Source of the DNA: Pseudomonadota bacterium
GTDB lineage: Bacteria; Pseudomonadota; Alphaproteobacteria; Rhizobiales; Xanthobacteraceae
Assembly: GCA_023387695.1 (NCBI GenBank)
Contig: JAEWHT010000406.1
Location: 1 to 13,431, forward strand
Length of the DNA: 13,431 nucleotides
Direction of reading: 5' to 3'
Of this stretch, positions 6,550 to 12,879 are shown one piece after another (the first letter of the stretch is position 1; every line of letters begins with the position of its first letter). The notes below the pieces were generated by a model that was not told where the DNA came from, searched no databases, and saw only the letters and a list, made by a program, of their open reading frames with translations. Made by a program: the position numbers and the translations under genes.

Positions 6550-7740
6550 TCAGCCTTCGCGGATGTAATTCCCCGCTTCGAATTCGACCGGCACAGCACT
6601 CGCATCGAAGGAGATGCCGATCGGGTCATGGCCAGCTTCCATCGCTTCCAGTTGCTCGGTCAGCATGCGCCGGATCATCAGGATGCCGCGGTCGCTCTGG
6701 CCGAAATGCTCCTCGGAATGAACCGTCATCGGGCCCTGGCCGACCTGGGCCTCATAGTCGCCGGGGAATTGCTGGTGCTCGGCTTCCGTCATGTCCCACC
6801 AGAACTTGCCGTTGAACTTCGAGCGCATGCGGCCGATGTCGCCGGAATTTTTCACGCGGCCGGCGACGTAGATGCGGAACGACGTATCGTCGATGGGCAG
6901 TGTCCAGCCGATCGACTCGACGCGGGCAAATTGCGCGACCCGCGGGTTCGGCACGACGCGCAGCGTAGGGAGGGCGGCTTCGGTGACGCGGTAGAACACA
7001 CGGCCGTCGTCCTGCTTGCGGATCGAGCGCACGGCGATGCCGCGCGGCGTCTTGTCGAACTTCACCTCCGGCATCGAGGCCATCATGTTGGTGAATTGCG
7101 GCCCCGAGAACGAGCCGTGCAGCACCGGCACGTGATAGGGATCGACCACGTTCTCGAAATGCTGCAGCCAGTTGCAGGGGATGACGGCAGGTCCGCCGCC
7201 GCCGATCGAGGAATCGTCGGCCTCGACGAACTCGCCGTCGTCCATGTTTTCGAGGCATTCGTAGCGCGGCAGCACCGGGCGTTTCTCGGCCGGGCCCATA
7301 TAGGCGAAGATCAGCCCGTAGCGCTCCTCGACCGGATACCAGGGCTGGCGCACCTTGTCCTTGAACTGGCCGCCATCGGGCTCGCAGGGCTGCTCAAGGC
7401 AGTGGCCTTCGGTATCGAATTTCCAGCCGTGATAGCAGCAGCGGATGCCGTCTTCCTCGACCTTGCCGTAATAGAGCGTGGTGCCGCGATGGCAGCAGCG
7501 AGCATGGAGCAGGCCGACGCGGCCATGCTTGTCGCGGAATAGGATCAAGTCCTCGCCGAGCGCGCGCACCTTCTTCGGCGTGTCGGTGGCATCGCTGACG
7601 AGCCCGACCGGATGCCAGTAGCGGCGGAGCAGTTCGCCCATCGGCGTGCCGCGCACGACCGAGGTGAGCTCGGTGCGCGTCTGCGCCGGCTTCATCGCAT
7701 AGGCCGTGCCGAGATCGCGATCTCGCTGGGTCATCGTCAT
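6550..7740 (-). CDS. Rieske non-heme iron oxygenase, alpha subunit
   Basis: A 396-residue oxygenase component for ring hydroxylation or O-demethylation of an aromatic compound. The N-terminal Rieske domain binds [2Fe-2S] through C82-x-H84 (CCHRGT) and C101-x2-H104 (CCYHGW). The catalytic domain shows the mononuclear iron site: Asn190-Trp-Leu-Gln, bridging Asp200, then His203 and His208 (DPYHVPVLH). Asp350 in QSDRGI is the probable third iron ligand. The pattern resembles single-component-oxygenase families such as phthalate 4,5-dioxygenase and LigX-type O-demethylase; the substrate is unknown. The ATG at 7740 has a strong GGGAGGAAC ribosome-binding site. No ferredoxin or reductase gene lies nearby, so electrons must come from elsewhere in the genome. 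It is probably co-transcribed with the MFS gene and controlled by the divergent MarR regulator. Confidence 0.92.
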   Translation of the reverse strand: MTMTQRDRDLGTAYAMKPAQTRTELTSVVRGTPMGELLRRYWHPVGLVSDATDTPKKVRALGEDLILFRDKHGRVGLLHARCCHRGTTLYYGKVEEDGIRCCYHGWKFDTEGHCLEQPCEPDGGQFKDKVRQPWYPVEERYGLIFAYMGPAEKRPVLPRYECLENMDDGEFVEADDSSIGGGGPAVIPCNWLQHFENVVDPYHVPVLHGSFSGPQFTNMMASMPEVKFDKTPRGIAVRSIRKQDDGRVFYRVTEAALPTLRVVPNPRVAQFARVESIGWTLPIDDTSFRIYVAGRVKNSGDIGRMRSKFNGKFWWDMTEAEHQQFPGDYEAQVGQGPMTVHSEEHFGQSDRGILMIRRMLTEQLEAMEAGHDPIGISFDASAVPVEFEAGNYIREG

Positions 7741-7790
7741 GCTTGTTCCTCCCGCCGCAGGCTGTGGACAGCCGGGGCGCTTTTTTGATC

Positions 7791-7830
7791 CGTTGACCCA
7801 GTGAAAAATAATTCGATGACAATGTCAACG
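7791..7830. promoter_or_regulatory. Dyad symmetry in the oxygenase/marR divergent promoter region
   Basis: CGTTGAC (7791-7797) and GTCAACG (7824-7830) are a perfect inverted repeat 26 bases apart. Each contains a TTGAC -35-like hexamer facing inward, one for each strand. Inside lies an 11-bp palindrome, TGACA-A-TGTCA (7817-7827), overlapping the minus-strand TTGACA. The enclosed AAAAATAATT is unusually AT-rich for this window. This is a good place for overlapping divergent promoters and a MarR operator; the -10 boxes are not clear. Confidence 0.4.
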
Positions 7831-7884
7831 ATCTTCCTGAGTGCCTCTTAGTCGCATTCGGATCTGGTTGGGGAGGTTGCGCTA

Positions 7885-7916
7885 CCAAGACTTGGCACGT
7901 CCTGGCTTTCTTGGCA
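7885..7916. promoter_or_regulatory. CCAAG/CTTGG half-sites just upstream of the marR start
   Basis: CCAAG-A-CTTGG (7885-7895) is a perfect 11-bp dyad. The heptamer CTTGGCA occurs at 7891-7897 and again at 7910-7916, a spacing of 19 bases, about two helical turns. The second copy overlaps the AGAGG ribosome-binding site of the regulator gene. It may be an autoregulatory operator, inferred from symmetry and position. Confidence 0.35.
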
Positions 7917-7926
7917 GAGGTGGACC

Positions 7927-8442
7927 ATGAACCAGATATCGAGCAGGGACGGGCGCGAATCGTCCGAAGCGGACGACCATCACTCGCCGGCGCCGATCAC
8001 CGTGATGCTGTCATCGCGTTTGATGGTGCTGGCCAACCTGCTCAAGCGCGGTGCGATCCTGCGCTACAAGCGGCTCGCCGGATTGTCGTCGGTCGAGTTC
8101 GGTCTGGTCGCCTCGCTCGGCCGGCGGCCGCCGATGAGCGTGGCGCGTCTCGCCGAAGCCGTCGGCCAGGACAAGGGCCAGATCAGCCGTGCGCTGGCGG
8201 AACTCGTCTCGCGCAAGCTGATCGCGAAGTCGGCAAATCCCAAAGACAGCCGCGAGGTGCTGGTGTCGCTGACACCTGCGGGGCTCGCCGCGCATGACGT
8301 GATCGTCGAAGGCGCGCAGGAGCGCAACCGGATGCTGCTCGAGCAATTGAGCAAGGACGAGTTGGAGACGCTGCTCGCGCAGGTCGATCGTCTCACCGCG
8401 ACGGCTGAGGCGATGCTCGAGGCCGAGAAGACCGCGCGCTGA
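7927..8442 (+). CDS. MarR-family transcriptional regulator
   Basis: A 171-residue dimeric winged-helix regulator. Flexible N-terminal residues 1-25 are followed by dimerisation helices. The helix-turn-helix is in MSVARLAEAVGQDKGQISRALAEL (about residues 62-85), with recognition helix KGQISRALAEL. The wing is NPKDSREVLVSLTPAG, where the D-x-R and LTPAG are family hallmarks, and C-terminal helices (LLEQLSKDELETLL) complete the dimer interface. Such proteins usually repress a neighbouring operon and release DNA on binding a phenolic or other aromatic ligand. Divergence from the Rieske oxygenase with 186 bases between suggests that operon, and itself, as targets. The ATG at 7927 has AGAGG six bases upstream. 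Confidence 0.92.
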   Translation: MNQISSRDGRESSEADDHHSPAPITVMLSSRLMVLANLLKRGAILRYKRLAGLSSVEFGLVASLGRRPPMSVARLAEAVGQDKGQISRALAELVSRKLIAKSANPKDSREVLVSLTPAGLAAHDVIVEGAQERNRMLLEQLSKDELETLLAQVDRLTATAEAMLEAEKTAR

Positions 8443-8474
8443 TCGTGCGGATATCTCCGGACATGTTTGAGCGC

Positions 8475-8510
8475 TTCTAAGAGACTCTCTAAGAAATTTT
8501 CTAAGAGCCT
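8475..8510. repeat. Three 12-bp-phased TCTAAGA repeats (iteron-like array)
   Basis: TCTAAGA occurs at 8476, 8488 and 8500, exactly 12 bases apart, in units TTCTAAGAGACT, CTCTAAGAAATT and TTCTAAGAGCCT. Each heptamer is itself a palindrome around the central A. A degenerate fourth unit follows at 8511-8522, and TCTAAG appears again at 8538. The array sits about 100 bases before the siderophore receptor start, between the marR stop and that gene. Confidence 0.8.
8478..8504 (+). promoter_or_regulatory. Candidate Irr iron-control element (ICE-like), two overlapping dyads
   Basis: TAAGAAATTTTCTAA (8490-8504) differs by one base from the TTAGAA-N3-TTCTAA form that I recall for Irr-binding iron-control elements in Rhizobiales. 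A second, weaker dyad, TAAGAGACTCTCTAA (8478-8492), overlaps it 12 bases upstream. In Bradyrhizobium, Irr controls many iron-uptake genes through such sites, which fits a TonB siderophore receptor immediately downstream. The exact consensus is from memory. Confidence 0.5.
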
Positions 8511-8608
8511 TTCAATTAGGGATATCGCGCACGCTCGTCTAAGCGTCACCCCATCGTATGCCGTCCTGGGACAGGTGGCATGACGCATCAGATGCACATC
8601 GGGGTGGC

Positions 8609-10876
8609 GTGTTGAATAATCTTGGAATGCTGCGGTCAGCCGTGTTGGCGACCGCGTCCGTTTTGGTTTTGATGCCGCAGGCATCGCTCGCACAATCGTC
8701 GACACAAAATGGCGCGCAGGCTCTGCCGCCGGTGACGATCACAGCGCCGGAGCAGCGTCGCCGCGCAACCGTCCGCGCACCGCGCCGGACACAGAGCGTG
8801 GCGCAGGCGGCCAATAGCCGGAAGCCGCAGCCGCAACGCAATGTCGGAATCGTCGAGACGCCGCGTGGTCCGGTGCACGGCTACGTCGCCGGTCGCAGCT
8901 CGTCGGGCACCAAGACCAACACGCCGATCATGGAGACGCCGCAGTCGGTGTCGGTGATTGGCGCCGAGCAGATCCGCGACCAGAAGCCGAACAAGCTCGA
9001 CGAAGTCCTGCGCTACACCGCCGGCGTGCGCGCTGGCACGTTCGGTGCCGATACCCGCAACGATTGGTGGCTGATCCGCGGCTTCAAGTCCGACGACATC
9101 GGCCTGTTCCTCGACGGCATGCAGCTGTTCTATACATCCTATGCCAGTTGGAAGCTGCAGCCCTCGAACATGGAGCGGGTCGAGGTCCTGCGCGGGCCGT
9201 CGGCGGTGCTGTACGGCGGATCGAGCCCGAGCGGCATCGTCAACGTCATCAGCAAGATGCCGCCGAGCGAGCCGGTTCGCTACATCGAGACCGGCGTCAA
9301 CAATTTCGGCAACGCCTATGTCGGCTTCGATGTCGGCGGTCCCGTCGCGACGCAGCCTGGCAACGGCCAATTGCTCTATCGTGTCGTCGGCCAGGTCCAG
9401 AACGGCGGCACGCAGGTCAACTTCACGCCCGACAATAACTATTTCATCGCGCCGTCCTTCACCTGGAAGCCGGATGCCGACACCACCTTCACGGTGCTTG
9501 CCTCGGCGTCGAAGACCGACACGCGCGGCATCAACTTCCTGCCCTACCAGGGCACGGTGACCAATGCGCCGTTCGGCAAGATCCCGACCAGTTTCTTCTC
9601 CGGCGATCCCGGCGTCGACAAGTTCACGCGCGAGCAGGAGATGCTCGGCTATCAGTTCGAGCGCAATCTCACCGACGATCTCACCTTCCGGCAGAATGCG
9701 CGCTTCGCGCATGTCGATCTGACTTATCGCGGCTATGTCGGCAGCGGTTGGTCCGACGTCAACACGGCTACGCCGGGTCGCTACAATTGGTATGCGAAGG
9801 ACACCGCTAACCAAGCCAATCTCGACAACCAGCTGGAGTATCGCTTCAACAGCGGTCCGGTGAAGCACACCATGCTGTTTGGCGTCGACCTGAAGGGCTA
9901 CCAGATCGATGATTATCAGGCCTTCGGCTTCGGCGTGCCCTCGATCAACGTCCTCAATCCGTCCTATGGGGCCGCCGAGGTTCCGCTGCCGATCGCGCCG
10001 TTCCGCAACTTCCTGATCACGCAGAAACAGGCCGGCACCTATCTTCAGGATCAGATGAAGCTCGGCAATTTCACGCTGGTGCTGAGTGGTCGCAACGATT
10101 GGGTCGAGACGACGCAAGCGGCGCGCGACACGGGCGCGACGGTCGGCCAGCGCGACGACAGCAAGTTCAGCGGTCGCGCCGGCCTGATCTACAATTTCGA
10201 CAGCGGCATCGCGCCCTACGTCTCCTATTCGACGAGCTACAATCCGATCATCGGCCTCAATGCGCAGAACCAGCTGTTCCTGCCGGAGACGGGCAAGCAG
10301 GCCGAGATCGGCGTGAAGGTCGCGCCGAAGGGCTTCGACGGCTACTTCACTGCTTCGGTGTTCGATTTGAAGCGGCAGAACGTAGCGACCACTGATCCCA
10401 CCAATGTCCTGTTGCAGAACCAGACAGGCGAGGTGACCTCGCGCGGTATCGAGCTCGAAGCGGTGGCGAACGTTACCAAGGAGCTGAAGCTGATCGGCGC
10501 CTTCACGTCCTACCATCTCTTCACCAGCAAGGATCTCGATCCGACCCTGGTCGGCAAGACGCCGACCAACACGCCGGAGATGCTGATCTCGGGCTGGGCG
10601 GACTACACCTTCAAGGAAGGTCCGCTCACCGGTTTCGGCTTCGGTGGTGGCGTGCGTTATGTCGGCGCGTCCTGGGCCGACACCGCCAACACGCTGGAAG
10701 TTCCCTCGGTGGTGCTCGGCGATCTCGCGGTTCACTACGAATGGCAGAACTGGCGCACGGCGCTCAACGTCATCAACCTGACCGACAAGATCTACGTCGC
10801 GAGCTGTGCTGCGACTTCAGCCTGCTTCTACGGTGATCGACGTCGCGTCACCGCCAGCGTCTCCTACAAATGGTGA
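8609..10876 (+). CDS. TonB-dependent siderophore receptor (outer membrane, hydroxamate/ferrichrome-like)
   Basis: An outer-membrane gated barrel of about 755 residues that imports a ferric siderophore using TonB energy. It has a signal peptide ending ASLA-Q, then LPPVTITAP (a TonB-box-like segment), and a basic Pro/Arg/Gln-rich linker of about 30 residues. The plug domain follows (TPIMETPQSVSVIGAEQIRDQ, LRYTAGV, RGFKSDD, VEVLRGPSAVLYG, SGIVNVISK), then a 22-strand-type barrel. It ends VSYKW, with the C-terminal aromatic residue used for outer-membrane insertion. The open frame starts at ATG 8558, but those first residues (MPSWDRWHDASDAHRGG) are not signal-like and have no ribosome-binding site. 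GTG 8609 or TTG 8612 (after GGGGTGG), or ATG 8627, are better; 8609 is a compromise. A PepSY gene follows 22 bases later. The layout resembles Bradyrhizobium fegA, which I suggest but cannot confirm. The iron box upstream predicts induction by iron limitation. Confidence 0.93.
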   Translation: MLNNLGMLRSAVLATASVLVLMPQASLAQSSTQNGAQALPPVTITAPEQRRRATVRAPRRTQSVAQAANSRKPQPQRNVGIVETPRGPVHGYVAGRSSSGTKTNTPIMETPQSVSVIGAEQIRDQKPNKLDEVLRYTAGVRAGTFGADTRNDWWLIRGFKSDDIGLFLDGMQLFYTSYASWKLQPSNMERVEVLRGPSAVLYGGSSPSGIVNVISKMPPSEPVRYIETGVNNFGNAYVGFDVGGPVATQPGNGQLLYRVVGQVQNGGTQVNFTPDNNYFIAPSFTWKPDADTTFTVLASASKTDTRGINFLPYQGTVTNAPFGKIPTSFFSGDPGVDKFTREQEMLGYQFERNLTDDLTFRQNARFAHVDLTYRGYVGSGWSDVNTATPGRYNWYAKDTANQANLDNQLEYRFNSGPVKHTMLFGVDLKGYQIDDYQAFGFGVPSINVLNPSYGAAEVPLPIAPFRNFLITQKQAGTYLQDQMKLGNFTLVLSGRNDWVETTQAARDTGATVGQRDDSKFSGRAGLIYNFDSGIAPYVSYSTSYNPIIGLNAQNQLFLPETGKQAEIGVKVAPKGFDGYFTASVFDLKRQNVATTDPTNVLLQNQTGEVTSRGIELEAVANVTKELKLIGAFTSYHLFTSKDLDPTLVGKTPTNTPEMLISGWADYTFKEGPLTGFGFGGGVRYVGASWADTANTLEVPSVVLGDLAVHYEWQNWRTALNVINLTDKIYVASCAATSACFYGDRRRVTASVSYKW

Positions 10877-10898
10877 GGCTCGCCGAGGGGAGGGTGTT

Positions 10899-12035
10899 GT
10901 GAAGGCGCGCACGGTCAGGATCTGGTCAATGGTTCACACCTGGACCAGCCTGATCTCGACCTTGTTCCTGCTTCTGCTCTGCCTGACCGGTCTGCCGCTG
11001 ATCTTCCATCACGAGATCGATGAGCTCCTGGGCTACGCCCCCCAGCCCGAAGCTCACGCGAGCGCGGCGCGCGCGACGCCCCAAATCGTCGCCGACGCCG
11101 CGCTCGCCGCCGATCCCGGCCGTGTGCTGCAATATGTGTCGTGGGACAAGGACGAGCCCGGGATCGTGATGGCCTTCACCAACAACGCTCCTGACGGTGC
11201 GCCTGATAATGCGACCGTCCGCGCCTTCGACGTCGTCTCCGCGAAACTGCTCGGGCCGGTCGGTGTCGGGCCGATGCTGATCGTGCTCAAGCTGCACACC
11301 GACATGTTTGCGGGACAAACCGGCAAGCTGTTCCTCGGCGCGATGGGACTGCTGTTTGCCGTCGCCATCATCTCGGGAGTCGTGCTGTACTGGCCATTCA
11401 CCCGCCGCCAGCGCTTTGCCACCATCCGCGACAGTGCCTCGCGCCGCGTCCGCTGGCTCGACTGGCACAATCTGATTGGCGTGGTGACGGTGGCCTGGGC
11501 GCTGGTGGTGGGCTTGACCGGCGTCGTCAACACCTGGGCCGAGCTGATGCTCAATCAGTGGAAGGCGACCGAGCTCGCCAGCATGGTCGCGCCCTATGCC
11601 GGCAAGCCGCCGCCCGTGCATCTCGCCTCGCTCGACGATGTCGTGTCGCGTTCCAGACAGGCCGCGCCCGGCATGGAGGTCGCCTTCATCGCTTTCCCGG
11701 GCACGCCATTCACGTCCTCGCACCATTTTGCAGCTTTTATGCGCGGCGACACGGCGCTGACCGCGCGGCTGCTCAAGCCGGTGCTGCTCGATGGCGAAAC
11801 GGGGGAGGTGGCCGACAGTCGGGCGCTGCCGCTCTATCTCCAGGCGTTGCTGATCTCGCAGCCGCTGCATTTCGGTGATTATGGCGGCATGCCGCTGAAA
11901 TTGATCTGGGCCGCACTCGATGGGCTCACCATCGTTGTGATCGGCAGCGGCCTCTATCTCTGGCTGGCACGGCGGTGGAAGCGGGCACCAAGCCGCAGCG
12001 ACGCATTCGCCAGACGAGCCCCGGTCCCGTCGTGA
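10899..12035 (+). CDS. PepSY-associated transmembrane protein, probable ferric-siderophore reductase
   Basis: A 378-residue inner-membrane protein with four hydrophobic helices (about 15-36, 145-166, 193-213 and 333-357). Its large periplasmic segments lie between helices 1 and 2 and between helices 3 and 4. Conserved-looking histidines sit at or near helix ends: His13, His37/38, His133 (KLHTD), His190 (LDWHN) and His324 (QPLHFGDYGG), positions suited to heme. Related PiuB/FoxB proteins are heme-binding reductases that free iron from siderophores in the periplasm; I infer the same role here. GTG at 10899 is chosen because GGGGAGG lies just upstream and the N-terminus VKARTVRIWSMVHTW is typical; the longer frame back to 10806 lies inside the receptor gene. 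It sits 22 bases after the TonB receptor, so it is clearly one operon. It could correspond to fegB. Confidence 0.88.
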   Translation: MKARTVRIWSMVHTWTSLISTLFLLLLCLTGLPLIFHHEIDELLGYAPQPEAHASAARATPQIVADAALAADPGRVLQYVSWDKDEPGIVMAFTNNAPDGAPDNATVRAFDVVSAKLLGPVGVGPMLIVLKLHTDMFAGQTGKLFLGAMGLLFAVAIISGVVLYWPFTRRQRFATIRDSASRRVRWLDWHNLIGVVTVAWALVVGLTGVVNTWAELMLNQWKATELASMVAPYAGKPPPVHLASLDDVVSRSRQAAPGMEVAFIAFPGTPFTSSHHFAAFMRGDTALTARLLKPVLLDGETGEVADSRALPLYLQALLISQPLHFGDYGGMPLKLIWAALDGLTIVVIGSGLYLWLARRWKRAPSRSDAFARRAPVPS

Positions 12036-12265
12036 TGCATGGCTCCTCCGACCGCGCGCGCCTGTGGATACCTGTCTTTGCGGCACCGGTTCTGCTCGCG
12101 GTCGCGACCATCACGGGTCTGCTGGCTGCTTTGCTCTGGGGAACGCTTGGTCAGTATGTCGCCTGGGTGACAGTTGGGGCCCCGGTGGCGGTCATTGCCT
12201 GGGTTTGGGTGCGCCGCCGCAGCGAAAAAATCGGGCGATTTTCGTCGATGATCCACGGCAAATAG
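12035..12265 (+). CDS. Small two-helix membrane protein, last gene of the siderophore operon
   Basis: A 76-residue protein whose ATG overlaps the PepSY stop in the TGATG arrangement, so translation is coupled. After MHGSSDRAR come two hydrophobic helices (about residues 10-33 and 41-60), the second ending VWVRRRSEK, which places both ends on the cytoplasmic side by the positive-inside rule. I do not recognise a domain with certainty. Small membrane proteins of unknown function, such as the DUF3649 and DUF3325 types, are often found beside PepSY reductases and TonB receptors, so a helper or stabilising subunit is a reasonable guess. Codon bias matches its neighbours. The gene is weakly supported alone but strong in context. 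Confidence 0.72.
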   Translation: MHGSSDRARLWIPVFAAPVLLAVATITGLLAALLWGTLGQYVAWVTVGAPVAVIAWVWVRRRSEKIGRFSSMIHGK

Positions 12266-12268
12266 CCG

Positions 12269-12288
12269 TCGCGGCCAGCGCGCCGCGA
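12269..12288 (+). terminator. GC hairpin after the siderophore operon
   Basis: TCGCGGC and GCCGCGA form a 7-bp perfect stem with a 6-base loop, starting three bases after the stop of the small membrane-protein gene. No T-run follows, so it is a weak intrinsic terminator at best or an mRNA-stabilising end. Confidence 0.35.
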
Positions 12289-12314
12289 TCCCAGAACTGC
12301 TGCCCTGCAAAATA

Positions 12315-12359
12315 GCGGCTGCCCTTGTCGCGTCAGGCGATCTGCTTCATACCAGCCGC
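12315..12359. repeat. Inverted repeat in the gap before nuoA
   Basis: GCGGCTG (12315-12321) and CAGCCGC (12353-12359) are perfect inverted copies 31 bases apart. The 248-base gap between the siderophore operon and nuoA holds this, the hairpin at 12269, and a possible promoter further down. No gene is supported in it. Confidence 0.25.
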
Positions 12360-12419
12360 GGGGTGATTCCGGGATTTCCACCGGTCTGGGAGCAGCAAAG
12401 GGCCTAAAAAGAGCGTGTC

Positions 12420-12448
12420 TTGCGCCCATTGGTGCACTGCGCTAAGGC
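12420..12448 (+). promoter_or_regulatory. Weak candidate promoter for the nuo operon
   Basis: TTGCGC (12420-12425) precedes TAAGGC (12443-12448) by 17 bases. The -35 is preceded by C as in the alphaproteobacterial CTTG pattern. The -10 is poor, so this is only a candidate; the leader would be about 60 bases. Confidence 0.25.
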
Positions 12449-12513
12449 TCAGAATAATTCCAAATCGGACGAATCCGTGGCTGTCCCGAGGCTGCGGGAA
12501 AAAGGGCTCGTCA

Positions 12514-12879
12514 ATGAGCGGCATTCTACAGAACTATCTTCCACTCGTCGTATTCATAGGGGTAGCTGCCATCATCGGCCTGGTGCTGCTGATCGCACCC
12601 TTCATCGTGGCGTTCCAGCAGCCGGACCCGGAAAAGCTCTCGGCGTATGAGTGCGGTTTCAACGCCTTCGACGACGCCCGCATGAAGTTCGACGTCCGCT
12701 TCTATCTGGTCGCCATCCTTTTCATCATCTTCGACCTCGAGGTGGCGTTCCTGTTTCCCTGGGCGGTGGCATTCGGAAAGCTGGGCGCAACCGGCTTCTG
12801 GTCCATGCTGGTGTTCCTCGCCGTGCTGACGGTGGGCTTCGCCTATGAATGGAAGAAAGGCGCACTCGAATGGGATTGA
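12514..12879 (+). CDS. nuoA: NADH-quinone oxidoreductase subunit A
   Basis: Membrane subunit of respiratory complex I, 121 residues, the normal length for the family. Three helices are visible: about 7-31 (LPLVVFIGVAAIIGLVLLI), about 64-84 (FYLVAILFIIFDLEVAFLF) and about 93-112. The loop between the first two carries the conserved YECGF and FDVRFY motifs near the quinone site, and the acidic DLEVAFLFPW is diagnostic. The frame continues upstream to 12415, but ATG 12514 has AAGGG eight bases before it and gives the standard N-terminus, so the longer form is rejected. It is the first gene of the nuo operon; its last ten bases overlap nuoB. Confidence 0.96.
   Translation: MSGILQNYLPLVVFIGVAAIIGLVLLIAPFIVAFQQPDPEKLSAYECGFNAFDDARMKFDVRFYLVAILFIIFDLEVAFLFPWAVAFGKLGATGFWSMLVFLAVLTVGFAYEWKKGALEWD

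Noticed and set aside
6511..7542. 343-residue plus-strand frame
   Set aside because: Antisense shadow of the Rieske oxygenase, with no ribosome-binding site or domain.
7760..7786. Hairpin GGCTGT-GG-ACAGCC followed by T6, resembling a plus-strand terminator
   Set aside because: The loop is only two bases, nine bases separate stem and T-run, and no plus-strand gene ends there; it may instead be leader structure of the oxygenase mRNA.
7893..7908. Sigma-54-like promoter (TGGCACG...GGCT) before marR
   Set aside because: GG and GC elements are nine bases apart instead of ten, the -12 TTGC is absent, and no enhancer-binding activator is encoded here.
8475..8522. CRISPR-like or replication-origin iteron array
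   Set aside because: Units are only 12 bases with no spacers, no cas or rep gene is present, and the position upstream of an iron-uptake gene points to transcriptional control.
8636..10735. 699-residue open frame on the minus strand
   Set aside because: It lies wholly antisense to the TonB receptor; high third-position GC leaves the opposite frame open. Composition is Arg/Glu-rich with no recognisable domain.
10806..10898. N-terminal extension of the PepSY protein into the receptor gene
   Set aside because: GTG at 10899 has an excellent GGGGAGG site and gives the usual N-terminus; the extension only reads the receptor end in another frame.
12415..12513. N-terminal extension of NuoA
   Set aside because: The extra 33 residues are not membrane-like, lack a ribosome-binding site, and the standard NuoA start with AAGGG lies at 12514.
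12333..12524. 63-residue minus-strand frame in the nuoA upstream gap
   Set aside because: It overlaps the nuoA start, has no clear ribosome-binding site, and shows no recognisable feature.
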